Source of the DNA: Ruania albidiflava DSM 18029
GTDB taxonomy: Bacteria; Actinomycetota; Actinomycetes; Actinomycetales; Beutenbergiaceae
Length of the DNA stretch: 64,000 bases
Reading direction: 5' to 3'
Assembly: GCF_000421225.1 (NCBI RefSeq)
Contig: NZ_ATWL01000005.1
Coordinates: 62,001 to 126,000, forward strand
Shown here: positions 1 through 8,317 of the stretch, piece after piece
How positions within the stretch are numbered: the first letter of the stretch is position 1
Layout: each line of letters begins with the position of its first letter
Position numbers and translations under genes: made by a program
The notes under the pieces: model-generated
The model's database searches: none
What the model saw: only the letters and a program-made list of their open reading frames with translations
Told to the model about the DNA's origin: nothing

Positions 1-1440
1 GGCTTCGGCGATCGACCCGGACAGCGACGGGTACACGGTGAACGCGTTCGACACCTGGTCCACGGTCAGCCGGTTGCTGATCGCCAGGGTGATCGGGAAG
101 ATCAGCTCGCTGGCGCGCGGGGCCACCACCACCCCACCGAGCACCACCCCGGAGGCGCGGTGGGAGAACAGCTTGATGAACCCCTCCCGGATGCCGAGCA
201 TCTTCGCCCGCGGGTTCCGCGCCAGCGGCAGGGTGACGACCTCACCGCGCACCTCCCCGGAGGTGATCTGTTGCTCCGAGATGCCCACTGTGGCGATCTC
301 CGGGGCGGTGAACACGTTCGCCGACACCTGGCTCAGGTCCAGCGGGGCGACCGCGTCACCCAGGGCGTGCCACATCGCGATCCGGCCCTGCATCGCGGCC
401 ACGGAGGCGAGTGCGTGCACCCCGGTGCAGTCGCCGGCGGCGTACACCCCGCGCACGGTGGTGCGGGAGACCCGGTCGGTGTGGATGTGCCCGGACTCCG
501 TGGTGGCCACCCCGGCCTCGGCCAGGCCGAGGTCCTCGGTGTTCGGCACCCCACCGACCGCGATCAGGCAGTGCGAGCCGGTGACCACCCGCCCGTCGGT
601 GAGCTCGACCTCCACCCCGGTCTCGGTGCGGCGGGCCGCTGCCGCCCGGGAGCGGGAGAGCACCTGCATGCCGCGGCGCTTGAACACTGCTTCGATCAGG
701 TCGGCGGCGTCGGAGTCCTCCCCGGGCAGCACCCGGTCCCGGCTGGAGACCAGCACGACCTCGGCACCCAGGCCGCGGTAGGCGCCGGCGAACTCCGCCC
801 CGGTCACCCCGGATCCGACCACGATCAGACGTTCCGGGATCTCGGTCAGCTCATACAGCTGGGTCCAGTTCAGGATGCGTTCACCGTCCGGCTGGGCGGT
901 GGGGATCACCCGCGGGCGGGCGCCGGTGGCCAGCAGCACCACGTCCGCGTCCAGCGTCAGCTGCTGGCCGTCAGCGGTCTGCACGGCCACCTGCGCGGGG
1001 CTGGCCAGCCGGCCGGTGCCGTCGATCACCTGCACCCCTTCGCGCTCCAGCTTGGCATGGATGTCCCGGCTCTGCGCCCGGGCCAGGCGCAGCACCCGCG
1101 CGTCGACCGTGGCGAAGTCGGCCTCGAAGGAGGCGTCGGACTCCCCACGGGGCCGGATGCCCAGGTCGCCGGCGCTCTCCGTGAGCGTCATCCACTCGGC
1201 GGTGGCGATCAGCGTCTTGGACGGCACCACATCGGTGAGCACCGCGGAGCCGCCCACGCCTTGCCGCTCCACCACAGTGACGGCGGCACCGAGCTGGGCG
1301 GCGACCAGAGCGGCTTCGTACCCGCCGGGCCCGCCGCCGATGATCACCACGCGGGAGCCGCCGCGGGTGCTGGAAGCGCCGACGGTCGTGTGCTGGTCTG
1401 CGGTCACCGGAACTGAAGGAGTGCTGGTCACGGCTGCCAT
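1..1440 (-). CDS. lpdA: NAD(P)H-quinone dehydrogenase (LpdA-type flavoprotein), 3' end outside window
   Basis: Two-dinucleotide-binding-domain flavoprotein that probably passes electrons from NAD(P)H to quinones. It reads from ATG at 1440 leftwards and is still open at base 1 after 480 residues, so only a few C-terminal residues should be missing. Visible: FAD-binding VVIIGGGPGGYEAAL near residue 32, a second nucleotide-binding site IVVGSGVTGAEFAG near residue 210, and the FAD site VYAAGDCTG. The redox CxxxxC of lipoamide dehydrogenases is absent: the segment reads VGGSAVLTDVVPSKTLIA with no cysteine, and the C-terminal catalytic His is Tyr (VYPSLSGSIAEA). This matches mycobacterial LpdA (Rv3303c type), not dihydrolipoamide dehydrogenase. 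It is divergent from pnp, with about 50 bp between starts. Confidence 0.88.
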   Translation of the reverse strand, partial: MAAVTSTPSVPVTADQHTTVGASSTRGGSRVVIIGGGPGGYEAALVAAQLGAAVTVVERQGVGGSAVLTDVVPSKTLIATAEWMTLTESAGDLGIRPRGESDASFEADFATVDARVLRLARAQSRDIHAKLEREGVQVIDGTGRLASPAQVAVQTADGQQLTLDADVVLLATGARPRVIPTAQPDGERILNWTQLYELTEIPERLIVVGSGVTGAEFAGAYRGLGAEVVLVSSRDRVLPGEDSDAADLIEAVFKRRGMQVLSRSRAAAARRTETGVEVELTDGRVVTGSHCLIAVGGVPNTEDLGLAEAGVATTESGHIHTDRVSRTTVRGVYAAGDCTGVHALASVAAMQGRIAMWHALGDAVAPLDLSQVSANVFTAPEIATVGISEQQITSGEVRGEVVTLPLARNPRAKMLGIREGFIKLFSHRASGVVLGGVVVAPRASELIFPITLAISNRLTVDQVSNAFTVYPSLSGSIAEA

Positions 1441-1490
1441 TGTGCCGGTCCCGTCCACATCGCAGCGAGTCCAGAGGTAGGTTCGCGGGT

Positions 1491-2330
1491 GTGAACACAT
1501 TGCTCGATGCTCCTGCTGACCCGTTCGACGCTGCCCGCGCGGCCGCCGCGACCATCGCAGAGCGCACCGGTGTGCCCCGGCACGACATCGCCCTGGTGCT
1601 CGGCTCCGGCTGGGGTGGGGCGGCCGACCTGCTCGGTGAGCAGGTGGGGCAGCTACCCGCCGACGATGTGCCCGGGTTCAGTGCCTCCGGTGTTCCTGGT
1701 CATGCGGGTACGCTCCGGTCGATCCGGATCGAGGTCGACGGCGGAGCTCGCCATGCGCTGATCATCGGCGCCCGGACGCACTACTACGAGGGCAAGGGCG
1801 TGCGCGCGGTCGCGCACGGGGTGCGCACCGCTGCCGCTGCCGGCGCCGGGGTCGTGGTGCTCACCAACGGCTGCGGCGGGCTGCGCACCGAGTGGCCGGC
1901 CGGCACACCGGTGCTGATCGGCGACCACCTCAACCTCACCGGCACCTCCCCGCTGGAGGGGGCCACGTTCGTGGACCTGACCGACCTGTACTCACCGCGG
2001 CTGCGGGCGCTGGCCCGGCAGGTGGACCCTAACCTTCCCGAGGGGGTGTACACCCAGCTCCCCGGACCGCACTACGAGACTCCGGCGGAGGTGCAGATGG
2101 TGCGGCGCCTCGGTGGGGACCTGGTGGGCATGTCCACCACGCTGGAGGCGATCGCCGCCCGGCACGCGGGCCTGGAGGTGCTGGGTATCTCGCTGGTGAC
2201 GAACCTGGCTGCCGGGATCTCCCCGGAACCGCTCTCGCACGCCGAGGTGATCGAGGCAGGTCAGTCCGCCGGGCCGCGGATCAGCGCTCTGCTGGCCGAG
2301 ATCGTCCGCAGGGAGCTCTCCGATGGCTGA
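1491..2330 (+). CDS. punA: Purine-nucleoside phosphorylase (trimeric PNP family)
   Basis: Phosphorolyses purine (deoxy)nucleosides to free base and (deoxy)ribose-1-phosphate. The 279-residue protein has the phosphate-binding LVLGSGWGG near residue 36, the trimeric-PNP signature GPHYETPAEVQMVRRLGGD and the purine-site segment LVTNLAAGIS. The frame is open upstream to 1440, but the GTG at 1491 begins VNTLLDAPADPF, gives the usual family length and clears the divergent lpdA start. The stop overlaps the ATG of the phosphohexomutase gene by 8 bp (ATGGCTGA), so the two are translationally coupled. That coupling suggests the sugar-1-phosphate is passed directly to the mutase. Confidence 0.93.
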   Translation: MNTLLDAPADPFDAARAAAATIAERTGVPRHDIALVLGSGWGGAADLLGEQVGQLPADDVPGFSASGVPGHAGTLRSIRIEVDGGARHALIIGARTHYYEGKGVRAVAHGVRTAAAAGAGVVVLTNGCGGLRTEWPAGTPVLIGDHLNLTGTSPLEGATFVDLTDLYSPRLRALARQVDPNLPEGVYTQLPGPHYETPAEVQMVRRLGGDLVGMSTTLEAIAARHAGLEVLGISLVTNLAAGISPEPLSHAEVIEAGQSAGPRISALLAEIVRRELSDG

Positions 2331-4062
2331 CCTGCTGGGTCAGGTGCGCACCTGGATCGACGACGACCCGGACCCGCGCACCGCCGCTGAGCTCACCGAG
2401 CTGCTGCAGGCCGCCACCGGCACCGACGAGCAGGCGGCCGGGGAGGCCCGCAGCGAGCTCGCGGACCGGTTCTCCGGCCCGTTGACGTTCGGCACCGCCG
2501 GGCTGCGCGGCCGGCTGGGCGGCGGACCGCACCGGATGAACCGGGCGGTGGTCATCCGCGCGGCCGCCGGACTCCTCCGCTACCTCACCGACGTGCTCGG
2601 CGAGGGGGTGGCGCCGGTGGTGGTGATCGGCTACGACGCCCGGTACCGCTCGGCCGAGTTCGCCAGTGACACGGCGGACGTGGTCGCCGCGGCCGGTGGC
2701 CGCGCGTGGCTGCTGCCCGGCCCGCTGCCCACCCCGGTGCTCGCCTATGCGCTGCGGGTGATGAACGCCGACGCCGGGGTGATGGTCACCGCCTCGCACA
2801 ACCCGGCCGCGGACAACGGGTACAAGGTGTACCTGGGTGGCCGGGTGGTCACCGACGCCGGGCAGGGCGCGCAGATCGTGCCGCCGCACGACGAGCAGAT
2901 CGCCGCCCGGATCGCCGCCGTGGAGTCGGTGGCCGCGGTGCCGCGTTCGGCCGCGGACGCGGAAGGTTCCAGGGGGGTACGTACGGTCCTGGACGAGGAG
3001 ATCATCGAGGGCTACCTGGCCCGCGCGGCCGGTCAGGGGGCCGCAGCAGCGGACCTGCGGATCGTGCACACCGCGATGCACGGTGTCGGCAGTGCGGTGG
3101 CGCTGGAAGCGCTGCGCCGGGCCGGCTTCCCGGATGTGCACCCGGTGCCCGAGCAGGCTGACCCGGACCCGGACTTCCCCACGGTGACCTTCCCGAACCC
3201 GGAGGAGCCCGGTGCCCTGGACCTGGCGCTGCACCTGGCCCAGCAGGTCTCGGCCGACCTGGTGATCGCCAACGACCCGGATGCGGACCGCTGCTCGGCG
3301 GCGATCCCGGACCCGGCGGCCGAGGGCGGCTGGCGGCAGCTCACCGGGGACGAGGTGGGTGCTCTGCTCGGCGAGGACACCGCCCGACAGCTGTCCATCG
3401 GCAGCACACCGACCGACGCCCGCACAGTGCTGGCCAGCTCGGTCGTCTCCTCGCGGCTGCTCGGCGCGATCGCCGCGGCGCACGGTCTGGAGCACCAGGT
3501 CACGCTCACCGGGTTCAAGTGGATCAGCCGGGTACCGCACCTGGCGTTCGGGTACGAGGAGGCGCTGGGCTACTGCACCGACCCGGAGGCGGTGCGGGAC
3601 AAGGACGGCATCTCCGCGGCGGTCGCGCTGGCGCGCCTGGCCGCCCGGGTGAAAGCCGACGGCGGCTCGCTGCAGGCCCTGCTGGACGAGCTGGCCGTCC
3701 AGCACGGGGTGCACGCCACCGCCCCGGTCACGGTGCGGGTGGAGGACCTGGCGGACATCCCCCGCCTGATGGACCACCTACGCCACGCACCGCCGCAGAC
3801 CCTGGCGGGCTCCGCCGTCACCGGCCGAGAGGACCTCAGCGAGGGCACGGCGGACCTGCCGCCCACCGACGCCCTGGTGTGGACCACCGAGGCCGGGGAC
3901 CGGGTGATCGTGCGCCCCAGCGGCACCGAACCGAAGCTGAAGTGCTACCTGGAGGTGGTCGAACCGGTCCCCGCTGCCGCCGACCTGGGTCCGCGCCGGC
4001 AGCGTGCCGCCGACCGGCTGGACCGGCTGCGCGCCGAGGTGGGGGCCGCGCTCGGGCTGTGA
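2323..4062 (+). CDS. pmmB: Phosphohexomutase-family protein (phosphomannomutase/phosphoglucomutase; possible phosphopentomutase)
   Basis: A 579-residue alpha-D-phosphohexomutase. All four family landmarks are present: catalytic phosphoserine loop TASHNPAADNGYKVY, metal-binding DPDADR, sugar-specificity loop GYEEALGY, and the C-terminal phosphate-binding RPSGTEPKLKCYLEV. Length fits the long PMM/PGM subfamily. It overlaps pnp by 8 bp. Family knowledge supports sugar 1-/6-phosphate interconversion; the coupling to pnp and the presence of deoC and deoA nearby lead me to infer that ribose-1-P to ribose-5-P conversion is the physiological role. The gene symbol follows the mycobacterial neighbour of deoD. 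Substrate specificity cannot be read from sequence. Confidence 0.88.
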   Translation: MADLLGQVRTWIDDDPDPRTAAELTELLQAATGTDEQAAGEARSELADRFSGPLTFGTAGLRGRLGGGPHRMNRAVVIRAAAGLLRYLTDVLGEGVAPVVVIGYDARYRSAEFASDTADVVAAAGGRAWLLPGPLPTPVLAYALRVMNADAGVMVTASHNPAADNGYKVYLGGRVVTDAGQGAQIVPPHDEQIAARIAAVESVAAVPRSAADAEGSRGVRTVLDEEIIEGYLARAAGQGAAAADLRIVHTAMHGVGSAVALEALRRAGFPDVHPVPEQADPDPDFPTVTFPNPEEPGALDLALHLAQQVSADLVIANDPDADRCSAAIPDPAAEGGWRQLTGDEVGALLGEDTARQLSIGSTPTDARTVLASSVVSSRLLGAIAAAHGLEHQVTLTGFKWISRVPHLAFGYEEALGYCTDPEAVRDKDGISAAVALARLAARVKADGGSLQALLDELAVQHGVHATAPVTVRVEDLADIPRLMDHLRHAPPQTLAGSAVTGREDLSEGTADLPPTDALVWTTEAGDRVIVRPSGTEPKLKCYLEVVEPVPAAADLGPRRQRAADRLDRLRAEVGAALGL

Positions 4063-4066
4063 CCGG

Positions 4067-5203
4067 CTAGTGGTCGCCGCCGGCGGGCCCCTCGGGCACC
4101 TCGCTGTCGCTGCGGGCGCTGTGCAGCAGACCGGGGGCGGTGATCGGCGGTTCGACCGGTTCGGTGAGGGTGACCCGCTGCAACGGCAACGCCTCCGGGT
4201 TGTGCTCGCGCAACCAGGTAGCCAGGCCCTCGCGCACGTCGCAGCGCAGGAACCAGTCGTCGTCGGTGTTCGCCGTGCTCACCTGGGCGCGGACGGTGAG
4301 CCGGTCGCCGGTGGAGTCGGTGACGCGCACTGCGCGGGAGCGTCCGTCCCACAGCCCGCTGGCATCCACCAGGCGTTCGAACTCCGCCCGGAAGCCGGCC
4401 ATGTCCACCCGCCAGTCCAGGGTGAAGTAGATCAGCCCGATCACCGACTCACCGGTCCGGCTCCAGTTGATGAACGGGGTGGTGGTGAAGTACGTGGACG
4501 GGAGCACCTTGTGCTGCTCGGTCCAGATGCTCACCACCACGTAGGAGAGGGTGATGTCCTCCACGGTGGCCCAGGTGTCGTCCACCTCGACGATGTCCCC
4601 GATCCGGATCGCGTCGGTGAACGCCAGCTGCAACCCGGCGAACAGGTTGCCCAACGAGGACTGTGCGGCGATACCGAGGACCACCGACAGCAGACCGGCG
4701 GAGGCGAGGATCGTCGTCCCGATCTGCTCCACCCCGGGGAAGGTGAGCAGCACCATCGCACCGCCGATCACCACGAACACGGCGTTGACCACCCGGCGGA
4801 TGAGCAGCATCTGGGTCTGCACCCGGCGGCGGGCACGGTCGTCGTCGCGCATCCGGGCGACCAGTCGGCGCTGGGTGTGCATGAGCCAGGCGAGCACCAG
4901 TCGGGCGACCAACCACACTGCCGAGACGATCACCGCGATCAGCAGCACGTGCATGCCCACGTCCCGGAACGTGCCCGGCTGGGCGGTCTGCGCGAACGCG
5001 ATCCGCAACGCCACGCTGAGCAGCAGCGCCCCCAGCGGGCGGCGCAGCCTCAGCCAACCCTGCTGCACGGGGGGCAGCCGCCGACCCACCCTGGTCAGGG
5101 CGATGTTGGCGACCAGCAGCACCAGGAGTGCACCGACTGCTGCGGACGCTGCGGCGATGATCCATCTCAGCACGGGCCAGATCTCCATGTCCTCCACTGT
5201 CAC
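4067..5203 (-). CDS. MscS-family mechanosensitive ion channel
   Basis: Membrane channel of the small-conductance mechanosensitive family that releases solutes on hypo-osmotic shock. About 378 residues, with hydrophobic helices in the N-terminal half (around residues 15-35, 65-95 and 125-150), then the pore-lining/beta-domain junction: AQSSLGNLFAGLQLAFTD followed by IRIGDIVEVDDTWATVEDI. I place the start at GTG 5203 because AGGAG lies 5 nt upstream; an ATG at 5188 is the alternative. A longer upstream frame would run into the divergent ilvA gene and is rejected. It converges on the phosphohexomutase gene with a 4-bp gap. Confidence 0.85.
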   Translation of the reverse strand: MTVEDMEIWPVLRWIIAAASAAVGALLVLLVANIALTRVGRRLPPVQQGWLRLRRPLGALLLSVALRIAFAQTAQPGTFRDVGMHVLLIAVIVSAVWLVARLVLAWLMHTQRRLVARMRDDDRARRRVQTQMLLIRRVVNAVFVVIGGAMVLLTFPGVEQIGTTILASAGLLSVVLGIAAQSSLGNLFAGLQLAFTDAIRIGDIVEVDDTWATVEDITLSYVVVSIWTEQHKVLPSTYFTTTPFINWSRTGESVIGLIYFTLDWRVDMAGFRAEFERLVDASGLWDGRSRAVRVTDSTGDRLTVRAQVSTANTDDDWFLRCDVREGLATWLREHNPEALPLQRVTLTEPVEPPITAPGLLHSARSDSEVPEGPAGGDH

Positions 5204-5225
5204 ACACGCTCCTACACTTCCGCTC

Positions 5226-6500
5226 ATGGGCTTTGACACCAGCCAGGTCAGCGCGACCGCCGTCCGGGAGGCGGCCCAGCGTATCCAGCACGCGGTCACC
5301 CGCACCCCGCTACAATCCTGGGCCAGGGTGAGCGCAGCCACCGGCGCCCGGGTGCACATCAAGCGCGAGGACCTGGAACCGGTGCGCTCCTACAAGGTGC
5401 GCGGCGCGTTCAACCTGATGCTGCGGCTGGACGAGGCGGAGCAGGCGCGCGGAGTGGTGTGCGCCAGCGCAGGGAACCACGCCCAGGGGGTGGCGCTGGC
5501 GTGCGCAGAGCTGGGTATCGCCGGGCGGATCTTCGTGCCGCGCACCACGCCGAGGCAGAAGCTGGACCGGATCGCGACGTTGGGCCGGCACCAGGTGACG
5601 ATCGTGAAGGTGGGTTCCACCTACGACGAGGCCTCGGCGGCCGCCCGGTCGTTCGCCGAGACCGATGGGGCGGTGATGGTGCACCCGTTCGACGACCCGC
5701 GCACGATCATCGGGCAGGGCACTGTCGCCAAGGAGGTGCACGACCAGCTCGGCGCACCGCCGGACGTGGTGGTGGTGCCGGTCGGGGGCGGCGGTCTGGT
5801 GGCCGGGATGGCCGCGTACTTCGCCGAGGCGTGCCCCTCCACCCGGGTGGTCGGGGTGGAACCGGCCGGGGCGGCGAGCATGGCGGCGGCACTGGCCGCC
5901 GGGGAGCCGGTGACCCTCACCGAGATGGACACGTTCGTGGACGGCGCGGCGGTGCGCCGGGTCGGGGACGGTTCCTACGAGCTGGTCCAGCGCCTGGGGG
6001 TGCCGATGCTGGCGGTGGCGGAGGGCCGCATCTGCGCCGAGATGCTGGACCTGTACCAGGTGGAGGGAATCATCGCCGAGCCGGCCGGCGCGCTGGCGTT
6101 GGCGGCGGTCGGACCGGTCGGCTCTGGGGCGACCGTGGAGGTGGGCCCGGGCAGCACGGTGGTGTGCATCCTCTCCGGCGGGAACAACGACATCTCCCGG
6201 TATGCGGAGGTGGAGGAGCGGGCGCTGGTGCATACCGGCCTGCGGCACTACTTCGTGATCGACTTCCCCCAGGAGCCTGGCGCGCTGCGCCGCTTCCTGG
6301 ACTCTGTGCTCGGCCCGGACGACGACATCTCCCTGTTCGAGTACACCAAGCGGTCCAGCCGGGAGACCGGGCCGGCGTTCGTGGGGCTGACGCTGGGCAA
6401 GGCGGACGACTACCAGCCGCTGCTGGAGCGGATGGACGCCTCCGGGCTCAGCTACCAGCCGATCCCACCGGACTCCCCGCTGTTCCGGTTCTTCGCCTGA
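5226..6500 (+). CDS. ilvA: Threonine ammonia-lyase (threonine dehydratase)
   Basis: PLP enzyme converting L-threonine to 2-oxobutanoate and ammonia, the first step of isoleucine synthesis. The 424-residue protein has the PLP lysine in RSYKVRGAF (about K57), SAGNHAQG, the glycine-rich phosphate loop VPVGGGGLVAG and SGGNNDIS. A single ACT-like regulatory domain follows from about residue 335 (RHYFVIDFPQEPGALRRF...), typical of the shorter actinobacterial form. The frame continues far upstream, but ATG 5226 starts the conserved protein and avoids overlap with mscS, which diverges only 22 bp away. TACACT at 5212-5217 could be a -10 element, making the transcript nearly leaderless. Confidence 0.92.
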   Translation: MGFDTSQVSATAVREAAQRIQHAVTRTPLQSWARVSAATGARVHIKREDLEPVRSYKVRGAFNLMLRLDEAEQARGVVCASAGNHAQGVALACAELGIAGRIFVPRTTPRQKLDRIATLGRHQVTIVKVGSTYDEASAAARSFAETDGAVMVHPFDDPRTIIGQGTVAKEVHDQLGAPPDVVVVPVGGGGLVAGMAAYFAEACPSTRVVGVEPAGAASMAAALAAGEPVTLTEMDTFVDGAAVRRVGDGSYELVQRLGVPMLAVAEGRICAEMLDLYQVEGIIAEPAGALALAAVGPVGSGATVEVGPGSTVVCILSGGNNDISRYAEVEERALVHTGLRHYFVIDFPQEPGALRRFLDSVLGPDDDISLFEYTKRSSRETGPAFVGLTLGKADDYQPLLERMDASGLSYQPIPPDSPLFRFFA

Positions 6501-6614
6501 CTTCTGGACAGGGGCTGTCGTTCCGGAGCCAGTACCCATAGTGTAGGTGCCCAGCACGTCGGGGGACGGTTGTCTGCTCGAGGTGCGATCAGCGACAACA
6601 ATGGGAGAGATTCG

Positions 6615-7598
6615 ATGAGGAAGTCCATCACAGGTGTACTGGCGATCGCGGGGGTGGCGGCCGCGGGGATGCTCACCGCCACGTCAGCGAGCGCCGACCT
6701 GGTCACCCGCTGCAGCGGGACGGCCGGGGACGTCACCGTTCCCGGGGACCTGGTGGTCCCAGCGGGGCAGACCTGCGACCTGACCGGTACCACCGTCGAC
6801 GGCGACGTGCGGGTACGCGCCGGTGCGGACCTGATCGGCGAGGACGTGACCGTCACCGGCGACATCGTCGGTGCCGCCGACGCCTACCTCGACCTGGTCG
6901 GCAGCGAGGTCGCCGGCGCGGTCACGCTCAACGGTGCCTACGGGGCTGTGCTGGAGGAGAGCACCGTCTCCGACCGGGTCCTCTCCCGGGCCGGCGAGGA
7001 GGAGATCGCCAGCTTTGTCTACACGCTCGACTCCGCGCTCGGCGCGAACCTGGTGGCCCGCTCCGGAGAGGTCTACGTGGAGAACAGCAGCATCGCCGGC
7101 ACGGTCAACTCCCAGGGCACCCTCTACACGGACATCTTCGGGACGTTCATCGACGGTCGGCTCGTGCTGCGCGACAGCGCGGAGGGAGCCATCCTCTGCG
7201 GGGTGACCGTGCAGGGCACCAGCCGGCTGGCGGAGAACGCCGGCCCGGTGCAGATCGGGTCGGACGGCCCGATCGCTGACTGCGACCTGGGTGCCAGCTA
7301 CTGGGGCGACACGCTGCGCATCGACACCAACACCGCCGGGGTCGTGGTCGACGACTCGATCGTGAACGGCGACCTCCGCCTGCAGGACAACGAGCCGGTG
7401 GCGGTGCTCGGCGACAACGTGCGAGTCCGCGGAGAGGTGATCGGGGACCACGACTCCCCCGCTGAGCTCTCCGTGCAGGCCTTCAGCGAGCAGGCCTCCG
7501 GAGCCGACCACGCCGAGTCCATCCAGGACCGGATCGCCGAGCGCTCCGCCGCCGCTCAGGAGCAGGCGGCGGCTGCCGGGTCGGCGGGCCTGGACTGA
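6615..7598 (+). CDS. Secreted protein with repetitive beta-solenoid-like sequence
   Basis: A 327-residue exported protein of unknown function. ATG 6615 is preceded by GGGAGAG and starts a clear Sec signal peptide: MRKS, a hydrophobic stretch, then ATSASA before the mature DLVTRC. The mature part is built from short Val/Gly/Asp-rich turns such as GDVTVPGDLVVPAG, TVDGDVRVRAGADL and DVTVTGDIVGAADA, recalling right-handed beta-helix or bactofilin-like stacking; this is inference from pattern. Four cysteines (VTRC, QTCDL, LCGV, ADCDL) could form two disulfides. No lipobox, LPxTG or C-terminal membrane segment is seen, so release outside the cell is likely. It is a single-gene unit closed by a strong terminator. 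Confidence 0.7.
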   Translation: MRKSITGVLAIAGVAAAGMLTATSASADLVTRCSGTAGDVTVPGDLVVPAGQTCDLTGTTVDGDVRVRAGADLIGEDVTVTGDIVGAADAYLDLVGSEVAGAVTLNGAYGAVLEESTVSDRVLSRAGEEEIASFVYTLDSALGANLVARSGEVYVENSSIAGTVNSQGTLYTDIFGTFIDGRLVLRDSAEGAILCGVTVQGTSRLAENAGPVQIGSDGPIADCDLGASYWGDTLRIDTNTAGVVVDDSIVNGDLRLQDNEPVAVLGDNVRVRGEVIGDHDSPAELSVQAFSEQASGADHAESIQDRIAERSAAAQEQAAAAGSAGLD

Positions 7599-7606
7599 TC
7601 GCGCTT

Positions 7607-7645
7607 GCGGGACCGGCCCAGGTCCCACTCCTGGGCCGGTCCCGC
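7607..7645 (+). terminator. Strong intrinsic-type hairpin after the secreted protein gene
   Basis: A perfect 16-bp inverted repeat starts 9 bases after the stop codon: left arm 7607-7622, loop TCCCACT 7623-7629, right arm 7630-7645. No U-run follows, as is common for actinobacterial terminators. It separates the secreted protein gene from the CYTH gene. Confidence 0.8.
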
Positions 7646-7660
7646 AGGTAAACTCCCCGC

Positions 7661-8290
7661 ATGAGCGAGCCCGGGTACGGCGACTTCGAGTTCGAGCGCA
7701 AGTTCCTGGTCCGCGCCCTGCCGACGGACCTGCTCGTCGGTGCCACCCCCGATGTGATCGTGCAGAGCTACTACCTGGCCAGCGAAGGGTACGCACTGCG
7801 GGTGCGGCTGCAGGCTCCGGCACCCCAGGAGCCGTTCCGTCGGTCGGCGGACATCGCCGGGATCCTCACCGCGGTAGCGGGCGAGTGGTCGGTGTGCACG
7901 CTGACTGCGAAGGGTCCGGCGGTGGGCGGCACCCGGTACGAGGCCGAGCGGGAGCTGGACCCGCTGGTGGCCGAGGAGATGGTCCGCCGTGGTGGGGCGA
8001 AGGTGCTCAAGCTCCGGCACGCCGTCTGGCTCGGTGAGGACGGCTGGGTGCTGGACGAGTTCCTCGGGGCGAACGCACCGCTGATCGTGGCCGAGTGCGA
8101 ACGCGGCGGACCGGTCACCGACCTGGTGATCCCGGACTTCTGCGTCACCGAGGTCTCCGAGGACACCCGGTTCGGCAACGAGCACCTCGCTGCCCGTCCT
8201 TACGCCGCCTGGGCGCGGGACTTCGAGGCAGAGCTGGCTGCGGGTGGGGCCAGCTACCTGACCTCGTTCGGGCGGAACAGCCACGTCTGA
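7661..8290 (+). CDS. CYTH-domain protein (triphosphate tunnel metalloenzyme)
   Basis: A 209-residue single-domain CYTH protein. The diagnostic ExExK near the N-terminus is present (EFERK, around residues 11-15), followed by alternating charged strands that line the tunnel: YALRVRLQ, CTLTAKGP, RYEAERELDP. Family members hydrolyse inorganic triphosphate or make cAMP; which applies here cannot be told. Many actinobacterial paralogues carry a C-terminal CHAD domain; this one does not. It starts at ATG 7661 just after a terminator and is followed after 27 bp by deoC, with no obvious functional link. Confidence 0.85.
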   Translation: MSEPGYGDFEFERKFLVRALPTDLLVGATPDVIVQSYYLASEGYALRVRLQAPAPQEPFRRSADIAGILTAVAGEWSVCTLTAKGPAVGGTRYEAERELDPLVAEEMVRRGGAKVLKLRHAVWLGEDGWVLDEFLGANAPLIVAECERGGPVTDLVIPDFCVTEVSEDTRFGNEHLAARPYAAWARDFEAELAAGGASYLTSFGRNSHV

Positions 8291-8317
8291 CCAGGCTCCC
8301 CGGCCTAGACTCGTCCC

